From assembly GCF_002000025.1 (NCBI RefSeq), contig NZ_MUZV01000007.1, forward strand, positions 1 to 64,000: DNA of 64,000 bases, read 5' to 3'. This DNA is from Cognaticolwellia aestuarii (lineage in GTDB: Bacteria; Pseudomonadota; Gammaproteobacteria; Enterobacterales; Alteromonadaceae). Positions 17,811-27,515 of the stretch are shown here, piece by piece (position 1 is the stretch's first letter; each line of letters starts with the position of its first letter). Below the pieces are notes generated by a model. The model did not search any database. It had not been told where the DNA came from and worked only from the letters and a program-made list of their open reading frames with translations. The position numbers and the translations under genes are program-made.

Positions 17811-18050
17811 TACCACCTCCGTTATAAGCTGAACTGTTAACGGTAAGTTAACAATCATATAATCAAGTTAACCTGCTTGACATAATATGTCAAGCTTGTC
17901 GTTACTTCTACTGTTGATTAAGTGCTTTTGATGCCTCATAGATTTTAAATCGCTATAAACGGGTTAATGCTAAATTCAACGGTCGACTATTGCACGGTTT
18001 AGGTTATACTGCCGCGCTCAAATCAAGTATTTTATTAACGGAGTTTTGTT

Positions 18051-18383
18051 ATGCACGATCTGTATTACAAAGGGCGTATCCATACCAGAGTAAATCATGT
18101 CAAAACAGGTTATAGCACTAAGCGTACCGTTAAACTTGGCAGCGAAAAAAATCCATTAACTTTAGTGGTTAATAGTGAAGAAAAAAAAGCAGAAGTTGCT
18201 ATTGTAGTTGCTGAAAATGACTTATTCGCCACCATTAGTGTCGATAGTGCGGCAAGTGAAGATCTCAATGAACTTGAGGTTATACTTAATAAGCCAACGA
18301 CGACCACCTTTGAAAAAACACCAAGTCGTAATGACCCTTGCTCATGTGGCAGTGGTAAAAAATATAAAAAATGCTGTGGTTAA
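18051..18383 (+). CDS. SEC-C metal-binding motif protein, PBPRA1643 family
   Basis: The 110-residue protein ends in a SEC-C zinc-binding motif (SRNDPCSCGSGKKYKKCCG) like the one at the SecA C-terminus. The N-terminus (MHDLYYKGRIHTRVNHVKTGYSTKRTVKLG) matches a small family found in Vibrionales and Alteromonadales. The metal-binding tail is certain. The function is unknown, with possible ribosome or SecB contact by analogy with other SEC-C proteins. It stands alone, with GGAG before the ATG and a terminator after it. Confidence 0.88.
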   Translation: MHDLYYKGRIHTRVNHVKTGYSTKRTVKLGSEKNPLTLVVNSEEKKAEVAIVVAENDLFATISVDSAASEDLNELEVILNKPTTTTFEKTPSRNDPCSCGSGKKYKKCCG

Positions 18384-18430
18384 CTATACCTGACAATATT
18401 TAGTTACATGCATTTACAGACTATGAGTAT

Positions 18431-18458
18431 AAAAAAACCGGCATCTGCCGGTCTTTTA
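18431..18458. terminator. bidirectional terminator between SEC-C gene and hutU
   Basis: A7 precedes the stem ACCGGCA / TGCCGGT with a 2-base loop, and TCTTTT follows. It can serve the plus-strand gene at 18051 and the minus-strand hutU. Confidence 0.85.
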
Positions 18459-18504
18459 TTCAGTAAATGTTAAATAGTGTTATTTTCGCTAGGGGATGCA
18501 CACT

Positions 18505-20535
18505 TTACAGCGACAAATTATCTAGAATATCATCTTCAACTAAGTTCGCTAAGGTAACTTTTAGTTTTGGGGTGCGTGCCATTTCACGTTTAATTGCGAA
18601 GTTTGCTTCGGCGTTGCGGGCCCAGCTGCGACGTGCAATACCGTTGTTAACATCAAACAATAACATCGACTTTAAGCGACGCTCTGCTGCTGCACTGCCG
18701 TCAAGTAACATACCGAAACCGCCGTTAGTTACTTCGCCCCAGCCTACACCACCGCCATTATGTATTGATACCCAAGTTGCGCCACGGAAGCTGTCACCAA
18801 TAACATTATGAATAGCCATATCTGCGGTAAAACGACTACCATCATAAATGTTTGAAGTCTCACGAAATGGTGAATCAGTACCACTAACATCGTGATGGTC
18901 ACGACCCAATACTACTGGGCCAATTTCACCGTTATTAATTGCATCATTAAAGGCTTTTGCGATTTCCATACGGCCTTGCGCATCAGCATAAAGAATACGC
19001 GCTTGTGAGCCAACCACTAGCTTGTTTTGCTTAGCGTCTTCAATCCAAGTGATGTTGTCTTGCATTTGTTGCTGAATTTCTTCAGGTGAATCGGCCATGA
19101 TTTTTTTCAGTACACTTGCCGCGATAGCATCAGTTTTATCTAAATCTTCTGGTTTACCAGAAGCACAAACCCAACGAAATGGACCAAAACCATAGTCAAA
19201 ACACATCGGGCCCAAAATATCTTGCACGTATGATGGGTATTTAAAGTCAATGCCATTTTCAGCCATAACATCGCCGCCGGCGCGTGATGCTTCTAATAAA
19301 AAGGCATTCCCGTAATCAAAGAAGTAAGTGCCACGTGCCGTGTGTTTGTTAATCGCATCTGCATGACGTTTCAATGTTGTTTGTACTTTTTCTTTGAATA
19401 CTTCTGGCTCTTCGCGAATTAAACGGTTTGACTCTTCATAACTGATATCAACCGGGTAATACCCGCCTGACCATGGATTGTGCAGCGAGGTTTGGTCTGA
19501 GCCTAAGTGCACATATATTTCTTGTTCATAGAAGTTTTCCCAAACATCAACAATGTTGCCAATATAAGCAATTGATACTACTTCTTTTTTTGCTTGTGCG
19601 TCTTTAACACGGGTAATTAAATCGTCCATATTGTCAATGAGCTCATCAACCCAGCCTTGTTGGTGGCGCTTAGTAGCGGCATTGGCATTCACTTCAGCAC
19701 AAACGGTTACACAGTTTGCAATATTACCGGCTTTAGGTTGTGCGCCGCTCATACCGCCCAAGCCTGCCGTAAGGAAAATTTTACCTTGTGGGCTTTCATC
19801 TTTGTTGAGGACTTTACGAAAGGCATTCATGACTGTGATCGTTGTGCCATGTACAATACCTTGTGGGCCAATGTACATAAATGAACCGGCTGTCATCTGG
19901 CCATACTGAGTTACACCTAAGGCATTGAATTTTTCCCAGTCATCTGGTTGAGAGTAATTAGGGATCATCATACCGTTAGTGACTACAACACGCGGAGCAT
20001 CTTCCGAAGATGGAAATAAACCCATAGGGTGACCCGAGTATAAATGTAAAGTTTGATCGCTTTCCATTTCACTCAAATACTTCATTGCTAATAAGTATTG
20101 TGCCCAGTTTTGAAAAACCGCACCGTTACCACCGTAGGTAATTAACTCTTCAGGATGCTGTGCAACGGCAGGGTCTAAGTTGTTTTCCACCATTAGCATA
20201 ATAGCCGCTGCCTGTTGGCACTTGGCTGGGTAGTCAGCAATAGAGCGTGCTTTTAGATGATAGCTCGGCTTAAAGCGATACATATAAATACGGCCAAAGT
20301 CCGTTAACTCTTGGGCGAATTCAATGGCTAACTCATGATGCCATTCTTTAGGGAAGTAGCGTAGTGCATTTCTAATCGCTAATTGTTTCTCTTCGACAGT
20401 CAAAATGTCTTTGCGTTTAGGGGCACGGTTAGCGTCAGCAGGGTAGGGTTTGGCTGCTGGCAGCGCATTTGGAATACCTTGCGTTATGCTCTGCTTGAAA
20501 AGCGCTAGTTGTTGAGAGTTCATTGCTGTTTCCAT
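18505..20535 (-). CDS. hutU: urocanate hydratase, long animal-like form
   Basis: HutU converts urocanate to imidazolonepropionate with tightly bound NAD+. Conserved parts are ITYGGNGAVFQNWAQYLL, GLGGMSGAQPKA, the active-site Cys in GFGPFRWVCASG, and RDHHDVSGTDSPFRETSNI. At 676 residues it is about 120 longer than the common bacterial enzyme (about 556) and has the N-terminal extension and internal segments of animal urocanase (for instance EEKQLAIRNALRYFP). ATG 20535 is chosen because AAGGAG lies 9 bases upstream. An ATG at 20559 would overlap the hutH end. It follows hutH by 16 bases and is the last gene of hutC-hutH-hutU. Confidence 0.95.
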   Translation of the reverse strand: METAMNSQQLALFKQSITQGIPNALPAAKPYPADANRAPKRKDILTVEEKQLAIRNALRYFPKEWHHELAIEFAQELTDFGRIYMYRFKPSYHLKARSIADYPAKCQQAAAIMLMVENNLDPAVAQHPEELITYGGNGAVFQNWAQYLLAMKYLSEMESDQTLHLYSGHPMGLFPSSEDAPRVVVTNGMMIPNYSQPDDWEKFNALGVTQYGQMTAGSFMYIGPQGIVHGTTITVMNAFRKVLNKDESPQGKIFLTAGLGGMSGAQPKAGNIANCVTVCAEVNANAATKRHQQGWVDELIDNMDDLITRVKDAQAKKEVVSIAYIGNIVDVWENFYEQEIYVHLGSDQTSLHNPWSGGYYPVDISYEESNRLIREEPEVFKEKVQTTLKRHADAINKHTARGTYFFDYGNAFLLEASRAGGDVMAENGIDFKYPSYVQDILGPMCFDYGFGPFRWVCASGKPEDLDKTDAIAASVLKKIMADSPEEIQQQMQDNITWIEDAKQNKLVVGSQARILYADAQGRMEIAKAFNDAINNGEIGPVVLGRDHHDVSGTDSPFRETSNIYDGSRFTADMAIHNVIGDSFRGATWVSIHNGGGVGWGEVTNGGFGMLLDGSAAAERRLKSMLLFDVNNGIARRSWARNAEANFAIKREMARTPKLKVTLANLVEDDILDNLSL

Positions 20536-20551
20536 GGTTTTAAGCTCCTTT

Positions 20552-22069
20552 TTATTCATCAAAGTTGACAGTGAATGCTTGTGATTTTACTAAGGAGATC
20601 ATGGCATCAATATCAGGTTTGAGCAGTCTATCTTCTTCAAGCTTTGCCACTTTATCTCTGATCACGGCAAAGTTTTTCTCAATAATGTCTGAGCACTTAT
20701 TTGGACGTCTAAAATCAATGGCTTGTGCGGCATACATCAGCTCAATCGCGAGTATTTTTTCTAAATTACCTAATATCTGATTAAATTGTCGGCTTGAGAT
20801 ACTGCCCATTGATACGTGATCTTCTTGTCCCATCGAGGTTGGAACACTATCAGCTGATGGTGGAAAACACAGTGATTTGTTTTCAGTCACTAACGCAGCA
20901 GTCGCGTATTGTGGGATCATCATACCTGAGTTTAAACCACCGGCAGTGGTTAATAATCTCGGTAAGCCGTGCAAGCCTTCAAGGAGTAAGTAACAACGAC
21001 GGTCAGAAATATTACCTAGTTCAGAAGCCGCAATAGACGCGTAATCAAGCACCATAGCCAAAGGTTGACCATGGAAGCTACCACCTGAAATCGCTTCTTC
21101 ACTACTGATAACAATTGGGTTATCAGTAACTGAGTTCATTTCAATTTCAGCTAATTCTTCTAAATGGTAATAGGCATTGCGTGATGCACCATGTACTTGT
21201 GGAATACATCGTAAAGAGTATGGGTCTTGTACACGGTCACATTCTTCATGATCTGCCATGTTTTCAGAGTTTTTAAAGAATGCTCTCATACGTGCAGCAA
21301 CTTTTAAGTTACCTTTAAAAGCACGGGTTTGATGTAATTCTTCTCTAAATGGCGATTCACTACCCTGCATACCTTCAATACTCATAGCACCCGTTAGGTC
21401 TGCTAGGTCTAATAAGTAACGCATTTTAGTTAAGCCAGTGATTGCGTGTGACAGAATGAACTGTGTACCGTTAATTAACGCTAAACCTTCTTTAGCGTGC
21501 AATTCCATTGGTGCTAAACCGTGTTCTTTAAGAAGCTTAGCTGCAGGAACTGTTTTATCATCTTTCCCCTCTTCACTTTGCCAGAATTCACCTTCACCAA
21601 GCAGTGGTAAAAACAAATGAGACAGTGGTGCTAAATCACCTGATGCGCCTACTGAACCTTGCTCTGGTACCACAGGGATAAGATCAAGTTCAATAAAGGC
21701 TAGCATTCTTTCTACGGTTTCTAAGCGAATGCCAGAGAAACCTTGGCTTAATGCATGCACTTTAGTGATGAGCATTAACTTTGAAATAGCTTTATCGATA
21801 GGCTCGCCGACACCGACGGCATGAGTAATAAGCAGGTTTTTTTGCAGTAAATTGGTGTCTTCTGGCGAAATTTGCGTATCACATAATGGCCCAAAGCCAG
21901 TATTAATACCGTATACCGCTTCATCAGAAGCCGCCATTTTCTCTACGCGTTGACGACTTGTATTAATTTTATCTAAAGCTTCTTGGCAAAGTTCAGCTTT
22001 GATACTGCCATTAGCAATACCGTTGACCATATTAATATCTAGACGGTCGATACCATATTTAAACGTCAT
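20552..22069 (-). CDS. hutH: histidine ammonia-lyase
   Basis: HutH removes ammonia from L-histidine to give urocanate, the first step of histidine breakdown. The Ala142-Ser143-Gly144 triad in GSVGASGDLAPLSH cyclises to the MIO prosthetic group. YGINTGFGPL near residue 53 and the conserved QDPYSLRC-type region (RVQDPYSLRCIPQVHG) are present. The length of 505 is usual. AGGAGC precedes the ATG. It follows hutC by 22 bases and is followed by hutU. Confidence 0.97.
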   Translation of the reverse strand: MTFKYGIDRLDINMVNGIANGSIKAELCQEALDKINTSRQRVEKMAASDEAVYGINTGFGPLCDTQISPEDTNLLQKNLLITHAVGVGEPIDKAISKLMLITKVHALSQGFSGIRLETVERMLAFIELDLIPVVPEQGSVGASGDLAPLSHLFLPLLGEGEFWQSEEGKDDKTVPAAKLLKEHGLAPMELHAKEGLALINGTQFILSHAITGLTKMRYLLDLADLTGAMSIEGMQGSESPFREELHQTRAFKGNLKVAARMRAFFKNSENMADHEECDRVQDPYSLRCIPQVHGASRNAYYHLEELAEIEMNSVTDNPIVISSEEAISGGSFHGQPLAMVLDYASIAASELGNISDRRCYLLLEGLHGLPRLLTTAGGLNSGMMIPQYATAALVTENKSLCFPPSADSVPTSMGQEDHVSMGSISSRQFNQILGNLEKILAIELMYAAQAIDFRRPNKCSDIIEKNFAVIRDKVAKLEEDRLLKPDIDAMISLVKSQAFTVNFDE

Positions 22070-22091
22070 ATTAACGCTCCTAAATTATAAA

Positions 22092-22802
22092 TTAAAAAAC
22101 TAAATGGCTACCTAAGCGGTACTTATTTCCCGGTGATGTCAAAATGGCTAAGCTGACGACTCCTTGGCTTGACCAAGTACGACGTTTAACTTGCAAACAA
22201 GGGGTGACATTATTTATATTCAGTAACTCACAAACATCATTACTAGCAATAATAGCTTCAACTTCATGGGTTGCTTCTGTTAATGGTGCTTCAGAAGAAA
22301 GGTACTCATGTGGAGTAATTTGGGTAAAATCTTGGCTTAAATATTGTGAAACTAACTTAGGGTTAACAAATCGTTGCTCTAATTGAATAGCCACGTTGTT
22401 TTCAAAGTGTAGTACACTAGAGAAATAAGCTTTATCATTAGGTTTTAACGCTAATAAAATAGCAACTTCGTCATTTACCTCAACAGCTTTTAAGCTTAAT
22501 TGCTCAGCATGATATTGATGGCCGCGTTCGTGTATTTCATCGGCGATATTACGAATTTCGAGTAGTGAAGATTGGGATTTAAACGTTGCAACGAAAGTAC
22601 CAGAGCCTTGTGAACGGACTAATAAACCTTGTTCGGTCAGCTCTTGTAAAGCACGTCGAGCAGTCATTCGGCTGACAGAGAACTGTTCGGTAAGCTCGTT
22701 TTCAGAAGGCACTTTACTATGTTCAAGCCACTGACCTGATTCTATTTTTTCACAAATGTATTGTTTGATAACATTGTATTTAGCGGTTTTTACTTGTGTC
22801 AT
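22092..22802 (-). CDS. hutC: histidine utilisation repressor HutC
   Basis: HutC is a GntR-family repressor of hut genes that is released by urocanate. The winged helix-turn-helix (residues 10-72: KVPSENELTEQFSVSRMTARRALQELTEQGLLVRSQGSGTFVA) is followed by a UTRA ligand-binding domain (about 90-232). The 236 residues fit the family. It is the first gene of the hutC-hutH-hutU operon and diverges from hutI. Two identical palindromes in the shared upstream region are its probable operators, so it should repress itself as well. Confidence 0.95.
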   Translation of the reverse strand: MTQVKTAKYNVIKQYICEKIESGQWLEHSKVPSENELTEQFSVSRMTARRALQELTEQGLLVRSQGSGTFVATFKSQSSLLEIRNIADEIHERGHQYHAEQLSLKAVEVNDEVAILLALKPNDKAYFSSVLHFENNVAIQLEQRFVNPKLVSQYLSQDFTQITPHEYLSSEAPLTEATHEVEAIIASNDVCELLNINNVTPCLQVKRRTWSSQGVVSLAILTSPGNKYRLGSHLVF

Positions 22803-22843
22803 TGTTATGCCTAATATTGCAACATATGCAAAGTCTACTTAAC

Positions 22844-22855
22844 TTGTATATACAA
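22844..22855. promoter_or_regulatory. probable HutC operator 1
   Basis: A perfect 12-base palindrome, TTGTATATACAA, lies in the 217-base region between hutC and hutI, 42 bases upstream of hutC. TGTATATACA is the known type of HutC target. An identical copy lies 40 bases away. Confidence 0.85.
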
Positions 22856-22883
22856 TCTCATTTTTTGATCGTCAGGTCAAGAG

Positions 22884-22895
22884 TTGTATATACAA
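22884..22895. promoter_or_regulatory. probable HutC operator 2
   Basis: This is a second exact copy of TTGTATATACAA, centred 40 bases (close to four DNA turns) from operator 1 and 124 bases before hutI. The pair could allow cooperative repression of both divergent promoters. Confidence 0.85.
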
Positions 22896-23019
22896 GCTTG
22901 CTTGTTAATTTGCTATCAGTTAGAGTGCCAATTATTGGCAACCGTCATGTCTTTCTTAAACGTTATCCGGATACGGAAAACGTTTAAGCGTAGCTGAAAA
23001 CAACTTCTTTGGATTTTTT

Positions 23020-24255
23020 ATGTCGATGACAACACAACAATGGCAAACACTTTGGATTAATGTGAATCTCGCCACCATGAACGATGGCAGCAATAGCTAT
23101 GGCGCAATTGAAAACGGCGCGCTGGCGATTGCTAATGGTAAAATTGCTTGGTTAGGCACGATGAGTGACTTATCGGCTTCTGAGTATAAAGCAGAGCAGT
23201 TGATTGACGGAAAAGGAGCTTGGCTAACACCTGGCTTAGTTGACTGTCATACCCACTTAGTTTTTGGTGGTAATCGTGCCAATGAATTTGAAATGCGTCT
23301 TGAAGGTAAAAGTTATCAAGAAATAGCCAATGCGGGTGGTGGGATTATATCAACCGTTACAGCAACTCGTGCCGCGAGCGAGAGTGAATTATTTCAAAGT
23401 GCTTTCAAGCGATTAGCTGCAATGCACCAGCAAGGCGTCACTACAATAGAGATAAAGTCGGGCTATGGCTTAGATAGCGAAAATGAAATAAAAATGTTGC
23501 AAGTAGCAGGGCAGTTAGCAAAAAGCTTACCCGTAACAGTGAGAAAAACATTTTTGGGTGCCCATGCATTACCAGCTGAATACCAAGACCGCGCCGATGA
23601 TTATATTAAGTTCGTCTGTGAGGATATGTTGCCGAAAGTAGCCAGTTTGCAATTAGCAGATGCTGTAGATGTTTTTTGTGAAGGTATTGGTTTTAGTTTG
23701 GCGCAAACAGAGCAAGTATTTGCTGCGGCAAAAAAATACCATTTACCTATTAAAGTGCATGCTGAGCAACTTTCTAATTTAGGAGGCACGGCATTAGCAG
23801 CAAAGTATCAAGCTTTGTCCTCTGATCATATTGAGTTTCTCGATGAAGCTGGCGTTATAGCGATGAAATCGGCAGGTATGACCGCGGTTTTATTACCGGG
23901 CGCTTTTTACTTTTTAAGAGAGACGCAACTACCACCAATTGAACTACTACGTAAGCATAAAGTGAGTATGGCTGTTGCAACAGATGCTAATCCGGGGACG
24001 TCACCGATCAACTCTTTGCAATTGATGTTGAATATGGCCTGTACATTTTTTAGGTTAACGCCTGTTGAAGCTTTAGCTGGCGTAACATGCCATGGTGCTA
24101 AAGCTTTAGGGCTAGCAAATAGCAAAGGGCAACTCGCGGTTGGTTATGATGCTGATATTGCTTGTTGGGATATTAAGCAACCGGCAGAGTTATGTTATCA
24201 GTTTGGTGTTAACCCACTTAGCCAGCTCATGCAGGCGGGTAAGATCGTTATTTGA
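23020..24255 (+). CDS. hutI: imidazolonepropionase
   Basis: HutI opens imidazolone-5-propionate to N-formimino-L-glutamate, the third step of histidine breakdown. It is a metal-dependent amidohydrolase. The metal motif [19 protein letters not shown] (about 74-92), a [14 protein letters not shown]-type His near 250 and [10 protein letters not shown] near 325 are visible. The 411 residues match the family. It is divergent from hutCHU and is the only hut gene on the plus strand. No hutG or hutF is present nearby for the last step. Confidence 0.97.
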   Translation: MSMTTQQWQTLWINVNLATMNDGSNSYGAIENGALAIANGKIAWLGTMSDLSASEYKAEQLIDGKGAWLTPGLVDCHTHLVFGGNRANEFEMRLEGKSYQEIANAGGGIISTVTATRAASESELFQSAFKRLAAMHQQGVTTIEIKSGYGLDSENEIKMLQVAGQLAKSLPVTVRKTFLGAHALPAEYQDRADDYIKFVCEDMLPKVASLQLADAVDVFCEGIGFSLAQTEQVFAAAKKYHLPIKVHAEQLSNLGGTALAAKYQALSSDHIEFLDEAGVIAMKSAGMTAVLLPGAFYFLRETQLPPIELLRKHKVSMAVATDANPGTSPINSLQLMLNMACTFFRLTPVEALAGVTCHGAKALGLANSKGQLAVGYDADIACWDIKQPAELCYQFGVNPLSQLMQAGKIVI

Positions 24256-24329
24256 TTCTTAAGCTAATGGTGGCTTTAACTTTTACTTTTCTAAAACAAG
24301 AGTCAGCGCGATCTTAAAAAATAATGCTG

Positions 24330-24375
24330 CTAATAAAATAACAGACGAAAAATGTCGCGATTTATTCGTCTGTTA
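24330..24375 (-). terminator. terminator after rraA
   Basis: An 11-bp perfect stem (TAACAGACGAA / TTCGTCTGTTA) with a 15-base loop is followed, on the minus strand, by TTTTATT. It lies 37 bases beyond the rraA stop. Confidence 0.65.
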
Positions 24376-24411
24376 CTGAAAGAGAGGCACTGACAGTGCG
24401 GATTGACACAT

Positions 24412-24897
24412 TTATTCGATATCTAGTGGTTCTGGAGATAAAATTACCCCAGTATTATCAGCATAAATGTGATCATCAGGTAAGAATGTTACCCCAGCAA
24501 AGTTGATCGCTAAATCGCTTTCACCAATATCACTAGTGCTTGCCCCTACGGGTATTGATAACAAACCTTGAATACCAATATCAACATCTTCCAATGCGTC
24601 AACATCGCGAACACTACCAAAGCAAATAATGCCTTCCCAATTATTTTTGGCCGCAAGCTCTGCAATATTAATATTGATCAGCGCTCGACGTGTAGAGCCC
24701 CCTCCGTCAATAACAAGGACTTTACCTGTACCGTCAGTATCAACAATTTCTGAAATCAAACCATTGTTTTCAAAGCACTTTATAGTTACAACTTTTCCGC
24801 CAAACGAACTTCGTCCACCATAATTACTAAATACTGGCTCAAGTACATCGACTAAATCGGTGTAGATATCACATAACTCTGAAGTGTTGTATTCCAT
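24412..24897 (-). CDS. rraA: ribonuclease E activity regulator RraA
   Basis: RraA binds RNase E and inhibits its RNA cleavage, changing mRNA stability. The 161 residues equal the E. coli length. Landmarks are [23 protein letters not shown] at the N-terminus and [39 protein letters not shown] in the middle, which is the remnant of a class II aldolase/demethylmenaquinone methyltransferase-like fold. The protein is a cytoplasmic trimer. AGGAAA precedes the ATG. It is convergent with hutI and transcribed alone. Confidence 0.95.
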   Translation of the reverse strand: MEYNTSELCDIYTDLVDVLEPVFSNYGGRSSFGGKVVTIKCFENNGLISEIVDTDGTGKVLVIDGGGSTRRALININIAELAAKNNWEGIICFGSVRDVDALEDVDIGIQGLLSIPVGASTSDIGESDLAINFAGVTFLPDDHIYADNTGVILSPEPLDIE

Positions 24898-25067
24898 AGT
24901 GAGTTTTCCTAGTAGCGTTTTGTAATAGCTAGTATAACGGTTGAGTTCACAGGTACAACAGCTAAGCCGCTATAGTTGTTAAATAAATATTGCGTAAACT
25001 CTCGCTTGTAATTAGATAAAAAACATTATTTAATAACAGAACTTACTTTTCTATAAGAGTTGTATTC

Positions 25068-27068
25068 ATGGTTGATCTGGCATTTACCCAGAGCTTAATT
25101 TATTCTACTGAAACTCTTGTTTTTACTATTCTTGCATTACTTCTTTCTGCTTATTATCGCGGCTTTAATCATCAATACGTTAAATTTTGGATGCTTAGTT
25201 TATCAGCCCTAGCGATTAATCAATTAGCGCTGGCCTGCCAAAGTATTTTTCACGATCAACAGATCGGTAGCTTAGTTGACATAACGATCACGCTAGTTCA
25301 GCAAACCAGTAATTACTTATATTTATTATTTTTGATGTTGGGGATATATAGCGCGATAAAACAGGAAAGAATAGCAGCTAAGTTACTTTATATAAGTATC
25401 GTCATAGTAATGTCGCTAGGTGCTATAGCGACATTAATGTATGGTTTTGATAGTCAAAGTGTCTTTAATCGTTTTTACTTGCGAGAAAGTTTGGCTGCCT
25501 TTATTTTTGGCTGTGCCTTTATTGCGGCATCATTTTTTATATATTCATCTAATGTTAAACATTTCTCAGGAAAAATATTACTCGCCTACTGTAGTTTAGT
25601 CGGCATTCGATTTGTCGCTTATTCATTCGCTTCCATTGTGTCACTAACTGATGATTGGTTTCGTCACCTTACCGAATACTTGTTATATATCGATATGGGC
25701 ATCAATACCATTTTAGGCTTTATTATGTTGATATGGCTGCAAGGTGCGGAAAGAAATGTCGCTTCCACAGCAATCAACCGGGCAAAATATTTAGGCAAAC
25801 ATGACTCTTTAACGGGAGTATTAAATCGTGAACAAGTACTTGAGAAGTTAACGAATGAGATGAGTATTGCTGACAATAAAAGCCAAAAACTATGTATTTA
25901 TTTATTGGATATTAAACGTTTTAAGTTTATTAACGATACTCATGGTTTAAAAGTTGGTGACTTGATTTTAGGTGAAATAGCACGTCGGCTTAATCAAAGT
26001 TTACTTAAGCCTAAAGTGGTTGGCCGCCTCAGCGGTGACTCCTTTATGTATGTTATTGATTATTCTAATACACATCAGCAATTGACGGCAGCAGAACATA
26101 TACATGCGTTAATTGCTCGGCCCTATGAAGTGGCTCAGCAAGAAGTACATTTACAATGTAGCGTAGGTTATTGTAACTTCCCTCAGGATGGAGATAATGC
26201 AGATGACTTGTTACAGAAAGCGAATTTAGCATTATTTCAAGCCGAGAGCCAAAATATTCAGACCGTTAAATTTGAAGCGGGTATGCAGTCACAAGGACGA
26301 CGTTTATTGGCAATGGAAAAAGCAATTCGCAGTGCCATTACTAATGAAGAGTTTATATTACATTTTCAGCCACAATTAAATTTAAAAAATAATCGCTTAG
26401 AAGGGGCGGAAGTCTTAGTGCGTTGGCAAAATCCGGACAAAGGTTTATTGGCACCGGGGCAATTTTTTGATGATATTGAAGCATTGAATTTATACAGCGA
26501 ACTCGATAACTATGTTTTAGAGAAAACCTGCCAAACGATTGCAAAATGGTATAAAACTTATAAACGACGTGTGCCATTAGCAATTAATATTACTGCAGTA
26601 GAATTTCAGGCGCCTAACTTTGTTAGCAATATTCAATACTTATTAATAAAGTATGAGATCCCACCAATTTATCTTGAGTTAGAAGTTACCGAAAGTGTTG
26701 TTATTACTGATATTGAATTAGTGATGAAAACAATTGTTATATTGCAAAATATGGGTATCAAGGTATCGATTGATGATTTCGGTACGGGTTACTCTTCTCT
26801 AGCATATTTACGTAAGTTACCTATAGATAAGATAAAAATAGATCGAAGCTTTATTATGGAAGTTGCAACTAATGATTCTGACTTAACCATAGTGAAAACC
26901 ATGGTGGAATTATCACACGGTTTAGGTAAGCGTGTATTGGCTGAAGGCGTTGAAACCCAGCAACAGTTACAGTTATTGCGCAATATAGGTTGTGATGCTG
27001 TACAAGGCTACTTTATCAGTAAGCCGATAAGTGAAGAAGAGTTTACTAAGTATTTAAAGCGTAAGTAA
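25068..27068 (+). CDS. membrane GGDEF/EAL protein, probable c-di-GMP phosphodiesterase
   Basis: The 666-residue protein has about seven membrane segments (residues 10-225), a GGDEF domain (about 236-400) and an EAL domain (about 410-660). The GGDEF signature is degenerate (LSGDSF, 321-326), so cyclase activity is unlikely. The EAL domain keeps the key residues: E of AEVLVRW, N of INITAVEF, E of LELEVTES, DDFGTGYSSL, K of KIDRSF, AEGVET and QGYFISKP. It should therefore hydrolyse c-di-GMP, perhaps tuned by GTP binding to the dead GGDEF domain. The seven-helix part is a likely sensor with unknown ligand. It is monocistronic. Confidence 0.9.
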   Translation: MVDLAFTQSLIYSTETLVFTILALLLSAYYRGFNHQYVKFWMLSLSALAINQLALACQSIFHDQQIGSLVDITITLVQQTSNYLYLLFLMLGIYSAIKQERIAAKLLYISIVIVMSLGAIATLMYGFDSQSVFNRFYLRESLAAFIFGCAFIAASFFIYSSNVKHFSGKILLAYCSLVGIRFVAYSFASIVSLTDDWFRHLTEYLLYIDMGINTILGFIMLIWLQGAERNVASTAINRAKYLGKHDSLTGVLNREQVLEKLTNEMSIADNKSQKLCIYLLDIKRFKFINDTHGLKVGDLILGEIARRLNQSLLKPKVVGRLSGDSFMYVIDYSNTHQQLTAAEHIHALIARPYEVAQQEVHLQCSVGYCNFPQDGDNADDLLQKANLALFQAESQNIQTVKFEAGMQSQGRRLLAMEKAIRSAITNEEFILHFQPQLNLKNNRLEGAEVLVRWQNPDKGLLAPGQFFDDIEALNLYSELDNYVLEKTCQTIAKWYKTYKRRVPLAINITAVEFQAPNFVSNIQYLLIKYEIPPIYLELEVTESVVITDIELVMKTIVILQNMGIKVSIDDFGTGYSSLAYLRKLPIDKIKIDRSFIMEVATNDSDLTIVKTMVELSHGLGKRVLAEGVETQQQLQLLRNIGCDAVQGYFISKPISEEEFTKYLKRK

Positions 27069-27100
27069 TCTAAGCTCAGATAACTTATCCAGAGTTTAGG

Positions 27101-27487
27101 TTACTTAAGCTCTTTTATTTCTATTGTTGCTTCTCGGCTCTTGGCTGCAGTGCCTGTGTGCTCTAAATAGTGTTGCCAACGTTGCTGATACTCATCGGCT
27201 AATAACTGTAAGTAATCAGCACTATAGATATCGCTATGGTTGTCATCAAAAATAAATCGGTAACCATGTTGAGCAACCGATTCGATTGTTAATAGCTGCA
27301 CTTGTTTTTTATGAAATACTTGAGGTACAGAGCCTGCGTTTTTGCCTTTGCCGTGAGTAGGAGCAAACACGCGTAAGTATTCAAAGCTTAATTCAATCGC
27401 TTTGCTGCTGTCTTTTTCGGAATTTTCATCAAATATCGATAAAGTTGCAGTCGCTCTGTTAACAACAAAGCGTTTAATTTTACTCAT
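27101..27487 (-). CDS. DUF971 (GBBH-like N-terminal) protein
   Basis: The 128-residue protein has a DUF971 domain, related to the N-terminal zinc-binding part of gamma-butyrobetaine hydroxylase. IELSFEYLRVFAPTHGKG and GYRFIFDDNHSDIYSADYLQLL are characteristic. Its function is unknown, with links to iron-sulfur proteins proposed for some relatives. It follows hslU by 28 bases, the conserved place of this gene in gammaproteobacteria, and is probably cotranscribed with hslVU. Confidence 0.9.
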   Translation of the reverse strand: MSKIKRFVVNRATATLSIFDENSEKDSSKAIELSFEYLRVFAPTHGKGKNAGSVPQVFHKKQVQLLTIESVAQHGYRFIFDDNHSDIYSADYLQLLADEYQQRWQHYLEHTGTAAKSREATIEIKELK

Positions 27488-27515
27488 GTTTTACTCCAAT
27501 ATCTCTTTTATTTAG

